NCBI RefSeq assembly: GCF_023716865.1
Contig: NZ_CP092417.1
Coordinates: 3,946,001-4,010,000, forward strand
Length of the DNA stretch: 64,000 nt
Source of the DNA: Endozoicomonas sp. SCSIO W0465
GTDB taxonomy: Bacteria; Pseudomonadota; Gammaproteobacteria; Pseudomonadales; Endozoicomonadaceae
Direction of reading: 5' to 3'
The notes beneath the pieces were generated by a model, which ran no database searches, was not told where the DNA came from, and worked only from the letters and a program-made list of their open reading frames with translations. A program made the translations under genes and the position numbers. This document shows positions 52,110-61,140 of this stretch, in pieces (position 1 is the first letter of the stretch; every line of letters starts with the position of its first letter).

Positions 52110-52670
52110 TTAGATCGCCATCAGATCATCTTCCTTGGCAGAAAGATTTTTATCAACTTCAGCAATAAACTGATCAGTCAACTTCTGAACATCATCCTGA
52201 CCGCGACGCTCATCGTCTTCACTAATCTCTTTTTCCTTCTCCAGCTCTTTAATATCAGCAAGTGCATCACGGCGAATATTACGGATAGCAATGCGGGCAT
52301 TCTCCGCATCCTGACGTGCCTGACGAATATAGCCCTTGCGGGTTTCTTCAGTCAGCGGCGGCAAAGGGATACGAATGACTTCGCCTGCAGTGGAAGGGTT
52401 CAGCCCAAGGTCAGACTTCAGAATCGCCTTTTCCACATCAGGCACCACCTGCTTTTCCCAGACACGCACAGCAAGTGTACGACCATCTTCAACAGATACG
52501 TTCGCCATTTGGCTCAGAGGCGTTTCTGAGCCGTAATAAGACACTTTGATACCATCAAGAAGGCTCGGATGAGCACGACCGGTTCGAATCTTGTTGAAAG
52601 CAACCGTCAACGATTCAATGGTTTTGCCCATACGCTCCCTAGCGTCATCTTTAATCTCATTGATCATCAT
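52110..52670 (-). CDS. frr: Ribosome recycling factor Frr
   Basis: 186 residues, normal length. With EF-G it splits post-termination ribosomes. Typical segments: [45 protein letters not shown] and a C-terminal helix with [16 protein letters not shown]. The start overlaps the pyrH stop (TAATG), so the two are translationally coupled. A second ATG follows directly (52667). Confidence 0.97.
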   Translation of the reverse strand: MMINEIKDDARERMGKTIESLTVAFNKIRTGRAHPSLLDGIKVSYYGSETPLSQMANVSVEDGRTLAVRVWEKQVVPDVEKAILKSDLGLNPSTAGEVIRIPLPPLTEETRKGYIRQARQDAENARIAIRNIRRDALADIKELEKEKEISEDDERRGQDDVQKLTDQFIAEVDKNLSAKEDDLMAI

Positions 52671-53401
52671 TAACCCCCGTTTACCAGTGTTCCCTCATTA
52701 CCACCAACCACAAGATTCAACAGGGCCCCGGGCTTATTCATGTTAAACACCCGAACGGGCATCTGCTGATCACGGACCAGACAGATCGCAGTCAAATCCA
52801 TTACGCCCAGCTTGCGCTCCAGGACATCATCATAGGTCAGCTGATCAAACTTAACCGCATCAGCATGTTTAACCGGATCTTTATCATAGACACCATCAAC
52901 CTTGGTGGCCTTGAGGACAACATCAACGCCCACCTCAATACCCCTCAGGCAGGCTGCTGAGTCAGTGGTAAAAAATGGATTTCCGGTACCGGCAGAAAAA
53001 ATCACCACATCGCCAGAGTTGAGATATCTCATGGCCCGACGATGATCATAATGCTCAACAACACCACTCATGGGAATGGCTGACATTACCCGGGTATTGA
53101 TATTGGATCGTTCAAGGGCATCACGCATGGCCAGGGCATTCATCACGGTTGCCAGCATTCCCATGTGATCGCCGGTCACCCGGTCAAGACCTGCTTTGCT
53201 CAAAGCGGCACCACGAAAAAGGTTTCCACCGCCAATAACGATACCAACCTGTACACCGATCCCTACTAACTGACCGATTTCCAGAGCCATACGATCAAGA
53301 ACCCTGGGATCAATACCAAACCCACCTTCACCCTGCAGAGCTTCTCCACTGAGTTTAAGCAGTATGCGCTTGTATTTCGGTTGACTATCACTTGCCGGCA
53401 T
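52670..53401 (-). CDS. pyrH: UMP kinase PyrH
   Basis: 243 residues from ATG 53401, matching the family. It phosphorylates UMP to UDP. Motifs: [48 protein letters not shown] and [16 protein letters not shown]. The frame is open to 53449, but that would put the start in the terminator hairpin at 53452, so the shorter start is preferred. Confidence 0.96.
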   Translation of the reverse strand: MPASDSQPKYKRILLKLSGEALQGEGGFGIDPRVLDRMALEIGQLVGIGVQVGIVIGGGNLFRGAALSKAGLDRVTGDHMGMLATVMNALAMRDALERSNINTRVMSAIPMSGVVEHYDHRRAMRYLNSGDVVIFSAGTGNPFFTTDSAACLRGIEVGVDVVLKATKVDGVYDKDPVKHADAVKFDQLTYDDVLERKLGVMDLTAICLVRDQQMPVRVFNMNKPGALLNLVVGGNEGTLVNGG

Positions 53402-53451
53402 GTTCAGTTTCCGAGTCTGTTTGGCTAAATTACACTCACGGATAGACATGA

Positions 53452-53478
53452 AAAAGCCAGCCCTGACGGCTGGCTTTT
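53452..53478 (-). terminator. Terminator between tsf and pyrH
   Basis: AAAAGCCAGCC, loop ctgac, GGCTGGCTTTT: an 11-bp stem just after the tsf stop, with a T run on the minus strand (ttttcatg side). It separates highly expressed rpsB-tsf from pyrH. Confidence 0.8.
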
Positions 53479-53481
53479 ATA

Positions 53482-54342
53482 TTACAGTCCTGCCTGAGCG
53501 CGAACTTCTGCTGCGAAGTCCACTTCTTCCTTCTCAATACCTTCACCAACTTCAAAGCGTACGAAGCTGGACACGGTAGCACCGGCTTTCTTGGCCAGCG
53601 CACCAACCGTGGTATCAGGATCTTTAACAAAAGGCTGCTCAACCAGACTGCTTTCTGCCAGGAACTTGCTGATACGACCTTCAATCATCTTCTCGATGAT
53701 ATTCGCAGGCTTGCCAGACTGTTCCGCCTGAGCCTTGAAGATCTCTTTCTCTTTTTCCAGCAGCTCTGCTGGCATATCTTCCTTGTTAACCACCTGAGGG
53801 TTAACAGCAGCAACGTGCATGGCAATTTCACGAGCCAGCTCAGTATCACCACCTTCCAGCTGAGTCAGAACGGCGATACGGTTGTTACCGTGAACGTAAG
53901 AGCCAGTCACACCGCCTTCAACGATAGCAATACGACGAACACCGATGTTTTCACCGATCTTCTGAACCAGCGCCTGACGGGCTTCTTCCAGTTCGCCTGC
54001 CATCAGAGCGTTAACGTCAGCTTCTTTACGGGCAAACGCCGCACCAACAACCTGCTGAACAAAATTCAGGAAGTTATCGTCACGGGCTACGAAGTCAGTT
54101 TCGCTGTTGACTTCAACCAGTACGCCGAAACTGGCATCGTCAGCGACTTTAACCGCGACAATACCTTCCGCAGCGATGCGGCCAGCCTTCTTGGCGGCTT
54201 TTGCCTGACCAGACTTGCGCATCTCTTCGATAGCAACCTCAATGTCACCCTGCGCTTCAACCAGTGCCTTCTTACACTCCATCATGCCCAGGCCGGTACG
54301 CTCACGCAGTTCTTTTACCAGTGCTGCACTAATAGCTGCCAT
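53482..54342 (-). CDS. tsf: Elongation factor Ts
   Basis: 286 residues. It exchanges GDP for GTP on EF-Tu. Motifs: [20 protein letters not shown] (UBA-like N-domain), [30 protein letters not shown] and MHVAAVNPQ. Start ATG 54342 has a gaggaa ribosome site. It follows rpsB across an attenuator-like hairpin. Confidence 0.97.
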   Translation of the reverse strand: MAAISAALVKELRERTGLGMMECKKALVEAQGDIEVAIEEMRKSGQAKAAKKAGRIAAEGIVAVKVADDASFGVLVEVNSETDFVARDDNFLNFVQQVVGAAFARKEADVNALMAGELEEARQALVQKIGENIGVRRIAIVEGGVTGSYVHGNNRIAVLTQLEGGDTELAREIAMHVAAVNPQVVNKEDMPAELLEKEKEIFKAQAEQSGKPANIIEKMIEGRISKFLAESSLVEQPFVKDPDTTVGALAKKAGATVSSFVRFEVGEGIEKEEVDFAAEVRAQAGL

Positions 54343-54421
54343 GGTTGATTCCTCTCAAATTGACAGTCTCATTCCATCCCCCTTGACCAGAGATGAAAAA
54401 GAATAGTTATCTGTACATCGG

Positions 54422-54444
54422 AAAAAAGGGGGCAAAGCCCCCTT
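54422..54444 (-). terminator. Terminator or attenuator between rpsB and tsf
   Basis: On the minus strand, AAGGGGGC, loop ttt, GCCCCCTT then TTTT. It is a strong GC-rich stem in the rpsB-tsf gap and probably reduces tsf relative to rpsB transcripts. Confidence 0.75.
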
Positions 54445-54555
54445 CTACTCCATACAGTCTCTATTTTTTCAGGACAACCCTTATGGGAGCTATCCTGCAA
54501 GCCGGTCACTTAGCCAGCCTGCCTAGATCCTGCCTGGAGCTGGATCCTCAAAGCC

Positions 54556-55335
54556 TCAGGCTTCTTCAGAACCTTCCGCTTCCTCAGCCTTTGGAGACTC
54601 AGCCACAGAAGACTCTTCGATTTCTACGAACTCGTCTTCAGCACCAGTGCTCGCACGGGCACGACCTTCCAGAATCACATCAGCAGCGGCCCTCAGGTAC
54701 AGCTGAATCGCGCGGATAGCATCATCATTGCCTGGAATGATGTAATCCACACCTTCCGGGCTGGAGTTGGTGTCCACGATACCGATAACAGGAATGCCCA
54801 GCTTGTTGGCTTCCTGAATGGCAATACGCTCGTGCTCAACATCGATAACGAACAGTGCGTCTGGCAGGCTGCCCATATCTTTAATACCACCCAGGCTGCG
54901 ATCCAGCTTTTCCAGATCACGGCTGCGCATCAGCGCTTCTTTCTTGGTCAGCTTTTCAAACGTACCGTCATCACGCTGACCTTCCAGATCACGCAGGCGC
55001 TTGATGGACTGACGGATGGTTTTGTAGTTGGTCAGCATACCACCCAACCAGCGATGATCAACGTAAGGCATGCCACAACGGGCAGCTTCTTCACGAATGA
55101 TCTTGCCAGCCGCACGCTTGGTACCGACAAAGAGCACCTTGTTCTTGCCTTCAGCCAGTTTGCCGATGAACTTCAGTGCGCCATTAAAGGCAGGCAGGGT
55201 ATGCTCAAGGTTGATGATATGAATTCTGTTGCGCGCACCAAAGATGTACTTGTTCATCTTTGGGTTCCAGTAGCGGGTCTGGTGACCGAAATGCACGCCA
55301 GCCTTGAGCATGTCACGCATAGTGACTTGAGTCAT
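54556..55335 (-). CDS. rpsB: 30S ribosomal protein S2
   Basis: 259 residues from ATG 55335 with aggaga upstream; the frame is open further to 55491 but without conservation. It is part of the 30S head-body junction and binds S1. Motifs: [35 protein letters not shown] and [17 protein letters not shown], with [20 protein letters not shown] following. The acidic C-terminal tail (EAEGSEEA) is longer than in E. coli. Confidence 0.97.
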   Translation of the reverse strand: MTQVTMRDMLKAGVHFGHQTRYWNPKMNKYIFGARNRIHIINLEHTLPAFNGALKFIGKLAEGKNKVLFVGTKRAAGKIIREEAARCGMPYVDHRWLGGMLTNYKTIRQSIKRLRDLEGQRDDGTFEKLTKKEALMRSRDLEKLDRSLGGIKDMGSLPDALFVIDVEHERIAIQEANKLGIPVIGIVDTNSSPEGVDYIIPGNDDAIRAIQLYLRAAADVILEGRARASTGAEDEFVEIEESSVAESPKAEEAEGSEEA

Positions 55336-55731
55336 GGGAATCTCCTGATTCAGGGTTATGCCTCCAAACACCCCATGCATTCGACCAGTTTCTCTCAGAA
55401 ATAAGCCCTGAAAAAGCGTCTTTGAAGAGAGAGTCGGCACCCGGAATGATGTGTCGGTGAATGTGAGATCTATGTTCAATACCAAGTTCAATAAGGCCTG
55501 TCTTGTTCAATCCTCAGGACTGAGCGCAACGCACCTTAAATCTCGAAATCGAGTGGCGCTTTATACCATATCCATACAGTTTTCGAAACTTTTTCTGAAC
55601 ATCAGCAGCGACTCTGGCTATTTTCTTCCGGGCATCAACAAGCAATTTGCTCAGCCAAACGGAACTATATTCTTTCAATAGGGTCAATCTACCAGTCACA
55701 CAACTCACTTCAACACATCAGAGTTAAAATA
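55336..55731. other. rpsB leader and divergent promoter region
   Basis: 396 bp between rpsB (minus strand) and an unknown exported protein (plus strand). It holds a likely rpsB promoter (55560-55587), which would give an rpsB leader of about 220 bases. Such leaders carry S2 autoregulation in gammaproteobacteria, but I did not resolve a specific fold. No gene. Confidence 0.6.
55560..55587 (-). promoter_or_regulatory. Candidate sigma-70 promoter of rpsB with GC-rich discriminator
   Basis: On the minus strand, TTCGAA (-35-like), 16 bases, then TATAAA (-10), immediately followed by GCGCC. The GC-rich stretch after the -10 box is typical of ribosomal promoters under stringent (ppGpp) control. Confidence 0.45.
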
Positions 55732-57276
55732 ATGAACAGAGTCACTGGCGGTCTATTATTCTGCGTCTTAATCACTTCATTTACGTTGATAGAAACCGTT
55801 GCAGCAAGAACTGCCTCATGGCGAGAACCAACCCGGTTTGAGTATGATCATGAGCAACAGATATCTCCCGATCATTACGAAAAAGCCCCCAGACCAGATG
55901 CTGGCATCGTACTTCCTCCGGTGGTCAATGTCACACCCGACAATACTGACGTATTGACTATCAACCTTGCCAACAGAACAGAAATCGAGCAAGCATATAT
56001 CCAGGCTTTTTATTTACGAGGTGAGCGTGATGGCGACATTCTCCTCAAAACGATTGATGATCTTCGTCGCAACCTGAGAGACTTAAGTAACGTTGCCTCA
56101 GAGCTCCAGAAAGTTTCTGATGACAGCCTTCTTCAGCCAATACCAGTGAGGGAATTTCTTGACAGTGTGAGGACGTTCACACAGGAATCAAACTTATTCC
56201 TTGAAGATGTTAATAATCTGGAACATTTTCCAACCCTCAGACCAGACATAACCGCAGATCCTGATAGCCAGGTTGACATGCTTCCACTGGTTCACCAATA
56301 TCAGTCCACATTGCGAAAGCTTGATTCTCAGGTCAGTCAGCTCCATTTCAACATTGTCCTGCCGAGCGGTATGCTTCATCAGCAGCTCGGAATCAGTAGC
56401 GACCAACTCAAGTCGATGTCACTGTTTACTGCAGAACAGATAGCGGATATGAAACGTAATGTGCTGCAGCTACGGGCTATGCGAACCCAGGATAAGCGAG
56501 TCATCGATGAAGGAATCAACCGCTTTACCAAAGATGCCATTGAAACCTTTATTGACACCTTCGGCACTTCAGAAAGATACCGATCCATTTCCGATCCGGA
56601 AGGCAGTTTAAGAGCCAAAGAGATGTTAATTGATGCATTCTGGGCAAGATCATACATCAGAGCCACCTATGGTATTCAAATAGGCTGCATCCCGGTTGAA
56701 TATGACAAGCGTATTTTCAATCTGGATTATTATCTAAGCGATATGACCGTTGGTGCCGCCCCCGTTTACGATCAAAACAAACTCATGCGCTATGGAAATC
56801 TTGCTCAGGAAGCGATGGTAACCATTGAAAATTCCGCCAGCAAAAGGTGGTTATCGGTCAGTTCATGGCTCACCTGGGTTGCCGGTAAATCCAATGAGAT
56901 GGACACCAAATATTTCATCATTGCCCTGATTAAAAAAGATATTGATGAAGAGCTTGCCATTAGCCGTTCAGGCGGCCTGAGAAAGGTTCGTGACGGGTAT
57001 CGCCAGCATTATCTGAGCTCTGATATGGGAAGAGCCCTCTATCAATTCAAAGCAAGACAGGTTTTCAGCTCATCAGAAGCATTGGATGATGATATTGAAA
57101 GCGATGTAATGATGGTTGAGGCAGGAACACTCAAAGGAGCCGTTGCCATGTGCATCAACGCGCTGGAAAACCAGGAAAACCGCCTTGATGAAGCCAGAAA
57201 GCTACAAAGCGTGGTTGATATGCTGACCAGGGACAACGTCATTTCTGAGCGCAGAAAAAAAAGGCACCTTTTTTAA
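55732..57276 (+). CDS. Unknown exported protein
   Basis: 514 residues, family not recognised. Residues 1-25 look like a Sec signal peptide (LLFCVLITSFTLIETVAA), then a mature polar region. A Pro-rich stretch lies near residues 45-65 (PRPDAGIVLPPVVNVTP). Predicted helical segments with heptad character occur at ~95-130 (DDLRRNLRDLSNVASELQ). No cysteine cluster and no membrane anchor besides the signal. The C-terminus is basic (ERRKKRHLF). An adjacent gene at 57361 also encodes an exported protein, 84 bp downstream and on the same strand, so they may work together. Both are inserted between rpsB and map, which normally face each other directly. Confidence 0.7.
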   Translation: MNRVTGGLLFCVLITSFTLIETVAARTASWREPTRFEYDHEQQISPDHYEKAPRPDAGIVLPPVVNVTPDNTDVLTINLANRTEIEQAYIQAFYLRGERDGDILLKTIDDLRRNLRDLSNVASELQKVSDDSLLQPIPVREFLDSVRTFTQESNLFLEDVNNLEHFPTLRPDITADPDSQVDMLPLVHQYQSTLRKLDSQVSQLHFNIVLPSGMLHQQLGISSDQLKSMSLFTAEQIADMKRNVLQLRAMRTQDKRVIDEGINRFTKDAIETFIDTFGTSERYRSISDPEGSLRAKEMLIDAFWARSYIRATYGIQIGCIPVEYDKRIFNLDYYLSDMTVGAAPVYDQNKLMRYGNLAQEAMVTIENSASKRWLSVSSWLTWVAGKSNEMDTKYFIIALIKKDIDEELAISRSGGLRKVRDGYRQHYLSSDMGRALYQFKARQVFSSSEALDDDIESDVMMVEAGTLKGAVAMCINALENQENRLDEARKLQSVVDMLTRDNVISERRKKRHLF

Positions 57277-57360
57277 CTATTTCACAATATAGCTATGGGC
57301 ATCCCTGCTACAAGATGCCCATTTTCATAATAAAACCAAAAGTTTTCGCAGGTTGATGTA

Positions 57361-59004
57361 ATGGCTAGCAAAAAGCAGCTTGTGTATGGGGCTTTGCTTC
57401 TCATGCTTTTACCATTAAAGCCACACGCATTTCCTGGTCAAGAACCTTATTATATTGCTAACTATTGCGTTCAAATGTCTGAGCCCCGAGGGATAGTAAG
57501 CAGATCATGTCCAGGACAAGTTATTCCCTCGTACCAGACCCGCAACTTCCAGTTCGAAGAGCTGAGATGTTCAGCCAGTAATCACACTCACGTTCGCTTA
57601 CCAGAGTCTTTTGATGAAGAAGCATGGCTTGATTTAAAAAACATCAGCCGCCATGAGGCTGCTGACCGGTTAAGACAACAGCCGTCACCAGCCTGGGCAG
57701 GGGTCATAGACTACCCTACTTACCTTCACTGGGAGTGGCAGGACTGTCGTCTAATCAGAGATGCATTGACCTGTGGTACCTATGAGGTTTGTGGAGAAAA
57801 AATGGTAACCACTGAGCATGGGGATACAGAATGGGTTAACCAATGCCATAGAGAACCCAAAAGCTGTTATGCCGATGTAACCTTGCATGAAAGCCAACAC
57901 TGTGGTGGTGGTGATGGAAAACTGGTTTTTGATGTTGAGTTTCTGAAAAAAAACCAGGCTCACTGGAGCCCCGGTTCCCCTGGCTACATTGACCGTCTTG
58001 CCAATGGCTATGACCTGCTGCCGGGCGAAGAGGAACTAATCACTGTCAGCAACGTGAAAAGTAGCTGGTGGGAGTCACAATCTGCCGAGTTAGCACCAAC
58101 ACTGTTGATTGAAGACCCTAAAAATGAATACAGCCTCAGCCAATATATTCACAATCAACAACCCGATAGCCTTTCCTGTCGATTCAGGGGGCATGACAAG
58201 ATCAGCTTTACCGTAGACACACAGAAAAGAATTGCCTCGCGTTCTCCCAATGCCTTTTCACTGCCAAAAGCTTTTGACAACGAGGACATTGATCCCTTGG
58301 TATGGCAATCAGCCCCGGGCCTTAATGGCTCAAGGGAAGAAAAAGGCTACCCAATGATCATGAGAGCCCAGGACTTTTCTGCTGCAGCACTCAGCGAGGT
58401 ATCAGAAGACGTAACCGAAAAGCTGAAAAATATCATCGTGAGAATCCAACTCTATGAACCATCTATATTTGGCGAGAGACTGAAGTCCACTATCTACATT
58501 GATGAAGCCAAAGGCATTCAACAAACTCTGAATGCCATCTCAAGCAACCAGCAAATTCGACGCTCCACACTCTGGGAGTTCAAACTGAAAAATGGCGATA
58601 ACCCTGACAAAAATATTTATCGAAGTTATCTACCATCACTGTTCTATTACCCCGGTAAAATTTTCCTGGCCAACGAGGCCATCAGCTATGATGACCACCT
58701 GACTCCGGACACAGAATACACACTGAAGTTAACGGTTTATCAGAAAAATTTTCCTTTCTATCACCAGTCCTGCAAATCAGATCCTGATGCCTGGGATTGC
58801 AAGTGGTACACCTTGTGGGGTCTCTTCAGTTTGAACCGACGTGAAGATCATTATTTTTCAAAGAAGAGCCTTGATGTCAGGTTCAAGTCAAACCCCAATG
58901 TAGACCAGAGAACCTGGCTATCAAGCTTCTGGCACTTTGTCAGCTATGCACAACTTGCTGTGCCTGTTGGGGCTGTCGCTTTATCGGTGATGTACCTGCT
59001 TTAA
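57361..59004 (+). CDS. Unknown exported Cys-rich protein with C-terminal membrane anchor
   Basis: 547 residues, family not recognised. Signal peptide at residues 1-24 (LVYGALLLMLLPLKPHAF). The first third has many cysteines (CGTYEVCGEK, HREPKSCYADV, HCGGGDGK), suggesting disulfides in an extracytoplasmic domain. Residues ~525-547 form a C-terminal hydrophobic helix (LAVPVGAVALSVMYLL), so the protein may be membrane-tethered. An N-terminal part rich in Trp and Tyr (YLHWEWQDCR) could be a binding domain. It follows the exported protein at 55732 in apparent operon order, and map comes next with its own 134-bp leader. Confidence 0.7.
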   Translation: MASKKQLVYGALLLMLLPLKPHAFPGQEPYYIANYCVQMSEPRGIVSRSCPGQVIPSYQTRNFQFEELRCSASNHTHVRLPESFDEEAWLDLKNISRHEAADRLRQQPSPAWAGVIDYPTYLHWEWQDCRLIRDALTCGTYEVCGEKMVTTEHGDTEWVNQCHREPKSCYADVTLHESQHCGGGDGKLVFDVEFLKKNQAHWSPGSPGYIDRLANGYDLLPGEEELITVSNVKSSWWESQSAELAPTLLIEDPKNEYSLSQYIHNQQPDSLSCRFRGHDKISFTVDTQKRIASRSPNAFSLPKAFDNEDIDPLVWQSAPGLNGSREEKGYPMIMRAQDFSAAALSEVSEDVTEKLKNIIVRIQLYEPSIFGERLKSTIYIDEAKGIQQTLNAISSNQQIRRSTLWEFKLKNGDNPDKNIYRSYLPSLFYYPGKIFLANEAISYDDHLTPDTEYTLKLTVYQKNFPFYHQSCKSDPDAWDCKWYTLWGLFSLNRREDHYFSKKSLDVRFKSNPNVDQRTWLSSFWHFVSYAQLAVPVGAVALSVMYLL

Positions 59005-59138
59005 ATCCAATCAAACTTGCCTGCGCTGTCGAGGAGCCACCCGAGACATACAATAATGTTCATACTTCGCTTGGGGATTCTGGTAAGATAACAAGGATTA
59101 TCATTAACTTTCGCATCTTTAAGCGGCTTGACCTGACA

Positions 59139-59933
59139 ATGAATGTAACCATCAAAACCCCTGAAGAAATTGAAAAGATGCGCATCGCTGGCCGTCTGGC
59201 CGCTGAAGTGCTGGAAATGATCGAACCCCATGTCAAGCCCGGCGTATCGACCGGCGAGCTGGATACTATCTGTCATGATTATATCGTCAATGTTCAAAAA
59301 GCAATCCCAGCCCCACTGAATTATGGCGCAGCCCCCGGCAGACCCGGCTTTCCAAGGTCCACCTGTATTTCCATTAACCAGGTCGTTTGTCACGGCATTC
59401 CCAGTGACAATAAATTCCTGAAAAATGGTGACGTGGTTAATATCGATATCACCGTGATCAAAGATGGCTACCATGGTGATACCAGCAAAATGTTCCTGGT
59501 TGGCGAGGTTCAACCATTTAATCAGCGGCTGGTACAGGTAACTCAGGAGTGCCTCTATCTGGGAATTGAGCAAGTCAAACCGGGTAACCGTCTGAGTGAT
59601 ATCGGTCATGTGATTGCCAGGCATGCCCACGATAACCATTTCTCAGTGGTTGAAGAGTACTGTGGCCATGGTATTGGCCGTGTTTTTCATGAAGATCCGC
59701 AGGTCATCCACTATGAAGGTTATAACGACAGAAATGACTGCGTCCTGAAAGAGGGCATGACATTTACTATCGAACCAATGATCAATGCCGGCAAGAAAGG
59801 AACCAGGCTACTGGGCGATGGATGGACAGCGGTAACCAGAGACCGACGCCCTTCAGCACAATGGGAACACACCATCGCTGTAACTGCGTCAGGCCATGAA
59901 GTGCTAACCAAACGAAAAGAAGAAAACCTCTAG
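59139..59933 (+). CDS. map: Methionine aminopeptidase Map, type I
   Basis: 264 residues. It removes the initiator methionine from nascent proteins. Metal-binding residues are visible: two aspartates (NIDITVIKDGYHGD), histidine in EYCGHGIG, and glutamates in FTIEPMINAGK and QWEHTIAV. CISINQVVCHGIPSD is the substrate-pocket segment. In relatives map lies beside rpsB and glnD. Here a DgoK-like gene separates it from glnD. Confidence 0.97.
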   Translation: MNVTIKTPEEIEKMRIAGRLAAEVLEMIEPHVKPGVSTGELDTICHDYIVNVQKAIPAPLNYGAAPGRPGFPRSTCISINQVVCHGIPSDNKFLKNGDVVNIDITVIKDGYHGDTSKMFLVGEVQPFNQRLVQVTQECLYLGIEQVKPGNRLSDIGHVIARHAHDNHFSVVEEYCGHGIGRVFHEDPQVIHYEGYNDRNDCVLKEGMTFTIEPMINAGKKGTRLLGDGWTAVTRDRRPSAQWEHTIAVTASGHEVLTKRKEENL

Positions 59934-59941
59934 TCTCCTCC

Positions 59942-59975
59942 TATGCCTTGATTGTCTGTCGTCTTTCAAGGCATA
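59942..59975. terminator. Hairpin between convergent map and the DgoK-like gene
   Basis: TATGCCTTGA, a 14-base loop, TCAAGGCATA: a perfect 10-bp stem in the gap between two convergent genes. There is no clear T run on either strand, so a bidirectional terminator is likely but not certain. Confidence 0.5.
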
Positions 59976-59989
59976 GCTGACTTTCCGGC

Positions 59990-60910
59990 TCAACTGACAT
60001 CCTCCAGAGACTCCAGAATGAACTGCGCTCCTAAAAGGTAAGTTCTCTGCGAATCAACCAATACTGTTTGGATGGATAGCTCATCAAATGCCAGTTGATA
60101 GAGTTCCATCAACTGACCACTGCTAATCAGAACCAGATCATCCAGCCCCATTGATTTAAAATCCCGAAATTCATGGCCAATTAATAATCCAGATAAGTAA
60201 CTACTGACATGTTCAGCCTCTATTTGGTTGACCAGTCGGCGAGTACTGACACTAAAGAGTATTTTGGACAAGCAACTGGATTGCAAAGCGGTTCTTACCC
60301 CGGTCATAAAATCGATAGAGGAGACTTTTTGCTCAACGCCAGCATGTCGGCACAGTGATGAGTGTTGATCCAGCACACTGTATAGTTCCCCGGTTATATA
60401 GGTAGAAAGCTGCGTGATAGCATCGTCTTCTACCCTGACAAGCTTACAGTGCGCTCCGGACTTCAGCAGCCAGCCATTAGAAATCCCCTGGTCTTTGATA
60501 GCACCAATGATGGATACTTCCTCCCCGTTCAAGACCTCAGAATACTCATCTCCGGAATGCAAAATACCCGGAACGATGGATACATTTTTCAACTGATTGA
60601 CTGGGACTTTGACAACCCCATCCAGAATAGAGCGGTTCGAACAGGGGGTACGAACATAGGCAACTTCAACCCAACCTTCCCGTGCTCCTACCAGACCGGA
60701 GAGAATGATCGGAAATTCACCATGAGCAGACAGCCATGGATCAACAATGGTTTTTAATGCCGCTTCAAAAGCACCGTCTTTGACCTGTAAAACTCCCGGT
60801 TCCCCTGTTTTACTGTCAACCAAACTTTCCTTTTTCATCAGAAAAGCGCTATAGCTTTCTGCTGCCCAGTCAACGGCAACCCAGAACTGACCAGAAGAAA
60901 ATATACTCAT
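59990..60910 (-). CDS. Degenerate 2-dehydro-3-deoxygalactonokinase (DgoK)-like protein
   Basis: 306 residues, the usual DgoK length. DgoK phosphorylates 2-keto-3-deoxy-galactonate with ATP. Family features are visible: IILSGLVGAREGWVEVAYV, a VPGILHSGDEYSEVLNGEEV region (family form V-P-G...D-V-M-R-G-E-E), and STYITGELYSVLDQHSSL. Two usual active-site motifs are altered. The N-terminal D-W-G-T-S/T phosphate loop reads VAVDWAAESYSAF, and the L-P-G-T-H-S-K-W segment reads LLKSGAHCKLVRV. It is probably a non-catalytic or changed relative. No other sugar-acid genes are nearby; it lies between map and glnD, genes normally neighbours. Confidence 0.65.
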   Translation of the reverse strand: MSIFSSGQFWVAVDWAAESYSAFLMKKESLVDSKTGEPGVLQVKDGAFEAALKTIVDPWLSAHGEFPIILSGLVGAREGWVEVAYVRTPCSNRSILDGVVKVPVNQLKNVSIVPGILHSGDEYSEVLNGEEVSIIGAIKDQGISNGWLLKSGAHCKLVRVEDDAITQLSTYITGELYSVLDQHSSLCRHAGVEQKVSSIDFMTGVRTALQSSCLSKILFSVSTRRLVNQIEAEHVSSYLSGLLIGHEFRDFKSMGLDDLVLISSGQLMELYQLAFDELSIQTVLVDSQRTYLLGAQFILESLEDVS

Positions 60911-61140
60911 AGTGACGTATTACTCATACCTGAACACGATAGTGACATATAAGAGGTTGTCTGAGGTAACTGACAAGAAACTTGTCAGACAAGTTCAGCC
61001 AGAAAAGCCCACGGATCATTATAGTACTGATTTTTTTCAGTAATCCTTTTATCATGCCCATAGTGGTCACTCTCACCAACCAGATACCGATGCCATTCAC
61101 CAGCAATACATGCACCGACAATAAAAGACAGCAGCCGATA

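Noticed and set aside
59990..60910. Functional dgoK of a galactonate pathway
   Set aside because: Key motifs are altered and no other galactonate genes are nearby, so the gene symbol was not assigned.
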